From contig DIUC01000100.1 of assembly GCA_002435785.1 (NCBI GenBank), forward strand, positions 1-44,019: a stretch of 44,019 bases of DNA, read 5' to 3'. Shown one piece after another: positions 40,497 to 44,019 of the stretch; position 1 is the first letter of the stretch, and each line of letters opens with the position of its first letter. The notes beneath the pieces were generated by a model that saw only the letters and a program-made list of their open reading frames with translations, had not been told where the DNA came from and ran no database searches. Source of the DNA: Saprospiraceae bacterium UBA6168. Lineage in GTDB: Bacteria > Bacteroidota > Bacteroidia > Chitinophagales > Saprospiraceae. Both the position numbers and the translations under genes were made by a program.

Positions 40497-41591
40497 TCAT
40501 AGTTTGCTTTGGTGAATATCCGACTTCAAGATTTCCCTCAAATGCGGTAGCAGACCAGCCGCTATCACCGCCTGCCCGTTTTCGTTCCAGTGGCAGTTGT
40601 CAATGGCTTTCAGTGCGATATTTTGCTGCAACTGGGTCTCTTCCAAGCGCCGGGCAGGGTCTTCATAAAAAGCAGCGCCGTTGGCCTCGAAAATGCGTTT
40701 CATCTCGCTCATCTGAGGCTCGTAGATGTCGGCGGAGAAGGCGATGAGCTTTGTGCTTGCTGGCAATCGCTCGCGTATCATAGCCACGATTCTTTCTGTG
40801 CGCCGCACAGCCTCGTCATACGGGGGGAAGTTCCGCTTTTCCGTGGCGATATAGTATTCGCCGACCCGATTTTCCTGTTTTGTGGCGTTTTGCTTCACCC
40901 CGTCCCAGCGGTCGTTCATCCAGCGGAAGAACCAAATCGGCTCTTTCAGCCTTTGCCACATGTTCAATGGCCTTCTGTAAAAAATGCTGCCGTCGCGGTC
41001 GAGGTAAGGCCGCCGCTGGCCGACTTTGTAGCCACAGACGATTTCGAGCTGGGCGTAGTTGTCAATAAAATCATTGCTGCAAGTCTCCCAGACCACCAAG
41101 TCGGGCTTGATGGTGTCCACCCATTTGTCCAGCACCATGTACTCCTGCAGGGTGCTATAGCCCGCATGGCCATAGGCAAACACCTCGAAGTCGAGGCTGT
41201 CGGCAAGGATGTTGTAAAAAGTGCGCTCGTTGGAAGCCTCGATGCTGGCCGTGTAGCTGTCGCCGAGGAAAAGCACTTTTGGCTGGGCAGCAGCCGTGTC
41301 CCCAAAAGCCTTGAAGCCGTTCTGGTCGTATCGGATATTGATGTTGTACGGCTGCTTGTTTGCATCCAGCATCTCGCCCGACCAAGTATAGCCGGGCTTC
41401 ATTTTCCAGCCGAGGTAGTCGTCTTTTTCTGCCGTGTCATAAGGCGGCATCAGCGGATTTTTTTTGTACTGCTCCGCAAATTTTACCCGCACAATCACCT
41501 CGCCAATGATAACAACGATGGCCAGCAGCACCAATATAGCGGTGAAGCTGAACAATAGTTTTCGGCCAAAACTCAAGGGCGGGTTGGACAT
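40497..41591 (-). CDS. Membrane-anchored SGNH/GDSL hydrolase-like protein
   Basis: One N-terminal membrane helix (LLFSFTAILVLLAIVVIIGEVIV without a cleavage site) anchors a 364-residue protein. The catalytic GDS lies at 110-112 (LFLGDSYT). VWETCSNDF supplies the block III Asn, and DNCHW near residue 330 supplies the DxxH Asp/His pair. Such proteins hydrolyse or transfer acyl groups, often O-acetyl groups on polysaccharides, outside the inner membrane. It sits between the NAD epimerase (68 bp) and carbamoyltransferase (87 bp) genes, so modification of the same glycan is likely. The exact substrate is unknown. Confidence 0.85.
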   Translation of the reverse strand: MSNPPLSFGRKLLFSFTAILVLLAIVVIIGEVIVRVKFAEQYKKNPLMPPYDTAEKDDYLGWKMKPGYTWSGEMLDANKQPYNINIRYDQNGFKAFGDTAAAQPKVLFLGDSYTASIEASNERTFYNILADSLDFEVFAYGHAGYSTLQEYMVLDKWVDTIKPDLVVWETCSNDFIDNYAQLEIVCGYKVGQRRPYLDRDGSIFYRRPLNMWQRLKEPIWFFRWMNDRWDGVKQNATKQENRVGEYYIATEKRNFPPYDEAVRRTERIVAMIRERLPASTKLIAFSADIYEPQMSEMKRIFEANGAAFYEDPARRLEETQLQQNIALKAIDNCHWNENGQAVIAAGLLPHLREILKSDIHQSKL

Positions 41592-41659
41592 AGTTCCGTA
41601 TTAACACGTTAGGGGGCTGGCGATTGGGATACGGGCATTGGCAGTGAATGCCAAAAACA

Positions 41660-42547
41660 CTACCTCGCCGATTCGCCAAACTCCCTGCAAAACAACAAAG
41701 TCTGCTCGATTTCTTCCGCTACATTTTTCAAAAGGGAAAAACCCGTGGCTTTGAGGCGGTCAATCGGAACGGCGAAGTTAGGCCAATCCGGCACGTTCTC
41801 CGCACCCAATGCCACGATTTCGGGCCGAAAGCCCAGCACGATGGTTGCCCGGTCGGCTACCAGTTCTGCCATTTCCCGGAGGGTCAGCACCTGCTCGCCG
41901 CCAAGGTTGTACAAGCCGCCCACTTGGTTTTCCAGTACATGTCCCACCGCTCGGCACACATCGGTGACGGTGACAAAATCACGCCGCTGATTGCCAGAGG
42001 AGCGAAGTACGAGCTGCCCGTCTGTAACCGCCATGCGGCACAAGTCATTGACTATCAGTTCCCATCGTTTGATATTATATGAAGCGGGACAGCCGAAAGC
42101 GTTGGTCAAGCGCAGCACGGTAGGCTGGAAGGCGCTTCCTGTTTCTAGGGCAAACACTTCGTGCTCGGCGGCCTTTTTCGTGGCGGTATAGGGGTGGGCG
42201 GGGTAGGGCAAGGCCATCGTTTCGTCCAACTGTACCGCCAGCGGCGAGCCGTACACATGCACCGAGGAGAGGAAAACAAATTGCCGGACTTGCGCCTCAA
42301 CTGCGGCCTGGACGAGATGGCGGGTCATCTCCACGTTCACCTTGTGTGCGAGCACTGGGTCGTTGGCGCAAGAGGCAGCGTCTAATCCGGCAGCGTGGAC
42401 GATGGCCGACAAGTTATCGGGAAGACCAGCAAGCCCATTGCGAAGCGAAAAACAAACCACCTCCCACCCCGGCATTTGCCGAGTGAAGTAGTCCCACAGC
42501 CTACCGCCGAGGTAGCCAGAAGCGCCGGTTAGGAGGAGTTTTTTCAT
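41660..42547 (-). CDS. NAD(P)-dependent sugar epimerase/reductase (extended SDR)
   Basis: The 295 residues open with the Rossmann motif TGASGYLGG and contain the SDR catalytic pair Y-x3-K in HPYTATKKAAEH, with the Ser of FLSSVHVYG upstream. The C-terminal part (GGLYNLGGEQVLTLREMAEL) is the usual substrate-binding domain. Its ATG overlaps the stop of the cupin gene by 4 bp (ATGA), so the genes are translationally coupled. Coming after a CDP-glucose 4,6-dehydratase and a cupin, it may reduce the 4-keto group of the CDP-6-deoxysugar. The specific product is inference only. Confidence 0.88.
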   Translation of the reverse strand: MKKLLLTGASGYLGGRLWDYFTRQMPGWEVVCFSLRNGLAGLPDNLSAIVHAAGLDAASCANDPVLAHKVNVEMTRHLVQAAVEAQVRQFVFLSSVHVYGSPLAVQLDETMALPYPAHPYTATKKAAEHEVFALETGSAFQPTVLRLTNAFGCPASYNIKRWELIVNDLCRMAVTDGQLVLRSSGNQRRDFVTVTDVCRAVGHVLENQVGGLYNLGGEQVLTLREMAELVADRATIVLGFRPEIVALGAENVPDWPNFAVPIDRLKATGFSLLKNVAEEIEQTLLFCREFGESAR

Positions 42548-42960
42548 ATCGGTTCATCGGCACTTTCCACCTCTGTTGGGTCGTGTGGCAGGTCGGCGAT
42601 GTTGAGCAGGAGGTTCACGCCATCAGCCATCCCCTCGAAGGCGACCCAAACGCCGGGCGGCACGGTCAGCCGCTGGTAGTTTTCTGGGGAGAGTTCCACC
42701 TCTTCGGAAGTGCCGTGAGTGGGGCTGTCGTTGCGGTCGTCGTGAAGGCGAAAACGAATGCGGCCCACCGGCACGACGAGGTTGAGGGTCATGCGCTGGT
42801 GGCGCTTCCAGCCCTTTGTCACCCCTTTTTTCACGGAAGAAAAATAGGCTTCGCCAAAGGCGGAGAAACCCTCGTCGGAGCAACGGATGGCGTGCATTAC
42901 CGAACCTTTTTCGCTGGGAAAAATGCTTAGTAGCGTGAGTTTGCAGCCGTCAATTTTCAT
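42544..42960 (-). CDS. RmlC-like cupin, probable sugar epimerase or isomerase
   Basis: The 138-residue single-domain cupin has the beta-barrel pattern of dTDP-4-dehydrorhamnose 3,5-epimerase and WxcM/FdtA-like proteins: MHAIRCSDEGFSAFGEAYFS, KGWKRHQRMTLNLVVPVG, YQRLTVPPGVWVAFEG. The His in WKRHQRM fits the catalytic His of this group. Its ATG overlaps the dehydratase stop by one base (TGATG), and its stop overlaps the next start. It probably works on the 4-keto-6-deoxy product of the dehydratase. A GTG one codon upstream is an alternative start. Confidence 0.82.
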   Translation of the reverse strand: MKIDGCKLTLLSIFPSEKGSVMHAIRCSDEGFSAFGEAYFSSVKKGVTKGWKRHQRMTLNLVVPVGRIRFRLHDDRNDSPTHGTSEEVELSPENYQRLTVPPGVWVAFEGMADGVNLLLNIADLPHDPTEVESADEPI

Positions 42961-44018
42961 CACGAAATCCAGTTTTCGCCACGCTCATTGGCGGTTTTGG
43001 TAAAAAAAAGAAGCTGTCGCTGCGTGAGTTCCACCATGTTTTCGTGTTGGTAATAATGGCGGTACCATTCGCCTGTCATGGCGGTAGCCTCTTCCAACTT
43101 CAGTACGGGCCGCCAGCCGAGGAGGGCGAGGGCCTTGTCGCAGTTGAGGGCCAGCAGGGCGGTCTCTTGGAAGCTCGGTGCTGTTTCCAAGCTGAATCTT
43201 CGGGTGTTTTCGGCAAATTGCCAAGTCCCCGCAAGTGCTTCCAGCAAGTCGAGTACGGTGCGGTTTTGCGAGGGTTCGGGACCAAAATTGAACGCCTCGC
43301 CACTGAGTTCGGGGTGTTCGGCAAGGAGCTGTCCGAGGTGCAGGTAGCCACTGAGCGGCTCCAGCACGTGCTGCCACGGGCGGGTGGCTGTCGGCTTGCG
43401 CAAATGCACAGGCTGCCCTACCGACCAGGCACGAATGCAGTCGGGCACGATGCGCCCCTCGGCCCAGTCGCCACCGCCGATGACGTTTCCAGCTCGGGCC
43501 GTGGCAATGCGCACGGGGCAATTTTTCTCCGAAAAAAAAGAGCGTTGCCATGCCCGCACCACGATTTCGGCGGCAGCCTTGGAGGCACCGTAGGGGTCGT
43601 CGGCGCCGAGCGGGTCAGATTCCTGATAGCCGTGGGTGGTGGCTTGGTTATCGTAGCATTTATCGGAGGTCACCATAACCAATGTACAGGACCAGTCGGC
43701 CTCCCGCATGGCTTCGAGCAGGTGGGCATGGCCGAGCAGGTTGGTGGTGAGGGTATCGAGGGGACTTTCGAGCGATTTTTTGACGATGGACTGCGCTGCG
43801 AGGTGGAAGATGAAGTTGGGGCGAACCGCTGCCACGATTTTCTTCACCAAAACCAAGTCCCGCACGTCGGCCTCGTGATGTCGGATGCGGCCAGCGAGGC
43901 CCAGCACTTCGTAAAGCGAGGGCTGCGTGGGAATGCCGTTGGCGAGGCCGTGAACCTCGGCGCCAAGTTCGAGCAGCCAAGTGGCGAGCCAAGCGCCCTT
44001 GAAGCCCGTGTGCCCGGT
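42960..44018 (-). CDS. rfbG: CDP-glucose 4,6-dehydratase (5' end outside window)
   Basis: The frame continues past the window edge; visible are about 352 residues beginning TGHTGFKGAWLATWLLELG, the glycine-rich NAD site of this family (GHTGFKG is characteristic of CDP-glucose 4,6-dehydratase). Active-site elements are MVTSDKCYDN (the usual TDK) and DPYGASKAAAE (Y-x3-K). RAGNVIGGGDWAEGRIVPD and ATRPWQHVLEPLSGYL are strongly conserved in the family. It converts CDP-D-glucose into CDP-4-keto-6-deoxyglucose, the entry to 3,6-dideoxy- and other deoxysugars. It is the most upstream gene seen of the operon; the glucose-1-phosphate cytidylyltransferase would be expected just outside. Confidence 0.92.
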   Translation of the reverse strand, partial: TGHTGFKGAWLATWLLELGAEVHGLANGIPTQPSLYEVLGLAGRIRHHEADVRDLVLVKKIVAAVRPNFIFHLAAQSIVKKSLESPLDTLTTNLLGHAHLLEAMREADWSCTLVMVTSDKCYDNQATTHGYQESDPLGADDPYGASKAAAEIVVRAWQRSFFSEKNCPVRIATARAGNVIGGGDWAEGRIVPDCIRAWSVGQPVHLRKPTATRPWQHVLEPLSGYLHLGQLLAEHPELSGEAFNFGPEPSQNRTVLDLLEALAGTWQFAENTRRFSLETAPSFQETALLALNCDKALALLGWRPVLKLEEATAMTGEWYRHYYQHENMVELTQRQLLFFTKTANERGENWIS

Positions 44019-44019
44019 G

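Noticed and set aside
1..44019. tRNA, rRNA, intact insertion sequence, prophage or known defence cassette
   Set aside because: Nothing with the expected motifs was seen on either strand; only a dead PIN toxin-antitoxin remnant is present.

Overview
The window looks like a chromosomal piece of a Bacteroidota bacterium, most likely of the class Saprospiria. Evidence: four products carry type IX secretion (T9SS) C-terminal sorting domains, one of them with SprB repeats. A Porin_10-type porin, a GSCFA protein and a one-piece branched-chain/pyruvate E1 dehydrogenase are present. Several promoters match the Bacteroidota pattern (TTTG, about 18-20 nt, TAnnTTTG), and Shine-Dalgarno sites are largely absent. 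I see no rRNA, tRNA, CRISPR array, phage module or intact insertion sequence. The taxonomic call is inference from gene content.

Layout. 1-6.1 kb: end of a secreted protein, a convergent E1 dehydrogenase gene, the remains of a toxin-antitoxin pair, a crotonase and a Gfo/Idh/MocA oxidoreductase. 6.3-12.7 kb: mostly exported proteins (WG-repeat lipoprotein, crystallin-like T9SS protein, a duplicated-domain secreted protein, a haem-type lipoprotein, a beta-propeller-like T9SS protein) around a LytTR response regulator whose partner histidine kinase is a wreck. 13.1-16.4 kb: dUTPase, sugar nucleotidyltransferase and TPR protein. 16.6-20 kb: glycine-rich RRM protein, beta-CASP nuclease, unknown lipoprotein. 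20.3-26 kb: nucleotidyltransferase, CpsB-like PHP phosphatase, ruvX, def, GSCFA protein, a small conserved protein and recA. 26.2-31.3 kb: LolD/FtsX-like ABC transporter, an unknown protein and a porin. 31.6-37.4 kb: a 1937-residue secreted metalloprotease. 37.9-44.0 kb: a minus-strand surface-polysaccharide operon (CDP-glucose 4,6-dehydratase, cupin, NAD epimerase/reductase, SGNH hydrolase, carbamoyltransferase, DUF5989, SxtJ).

The most unusual signal is in the repeats, not in a gene cassette. (i) Heptanucleotide arrays, such as (TATTGGG)9, sit at gene 3' ends, and two lie in frame inside genes: in the E1 dehydrogenase just before its ThDP-binding motif, and in the porin between predicted strands. 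(ii) Degenerate arrays with an exact 21-bp unit occur at three loci. The largest is a symmetric fold-back of five units, a 13-nt centre and five inverted units. Both large 21-bp arrays lie between convergent genes. (iii) Other fold-backs include an inverted array of 9-10 bp units inside the carbamoyltransferase operon and a 190-bp element bounded by about 45-bp inverted repeats. Together they suggest a repeat-generating process active in this genome, with possible roles as transcription barriers or sources of protein-loop insertions.

Two decayed systems are also visible: a PIN toxin cut down to its C-terminus behind its antitoxin, and a histidine kinase reduced to a signal peptide plus a frameshifted ATPase tail directly before an intact response regulator.
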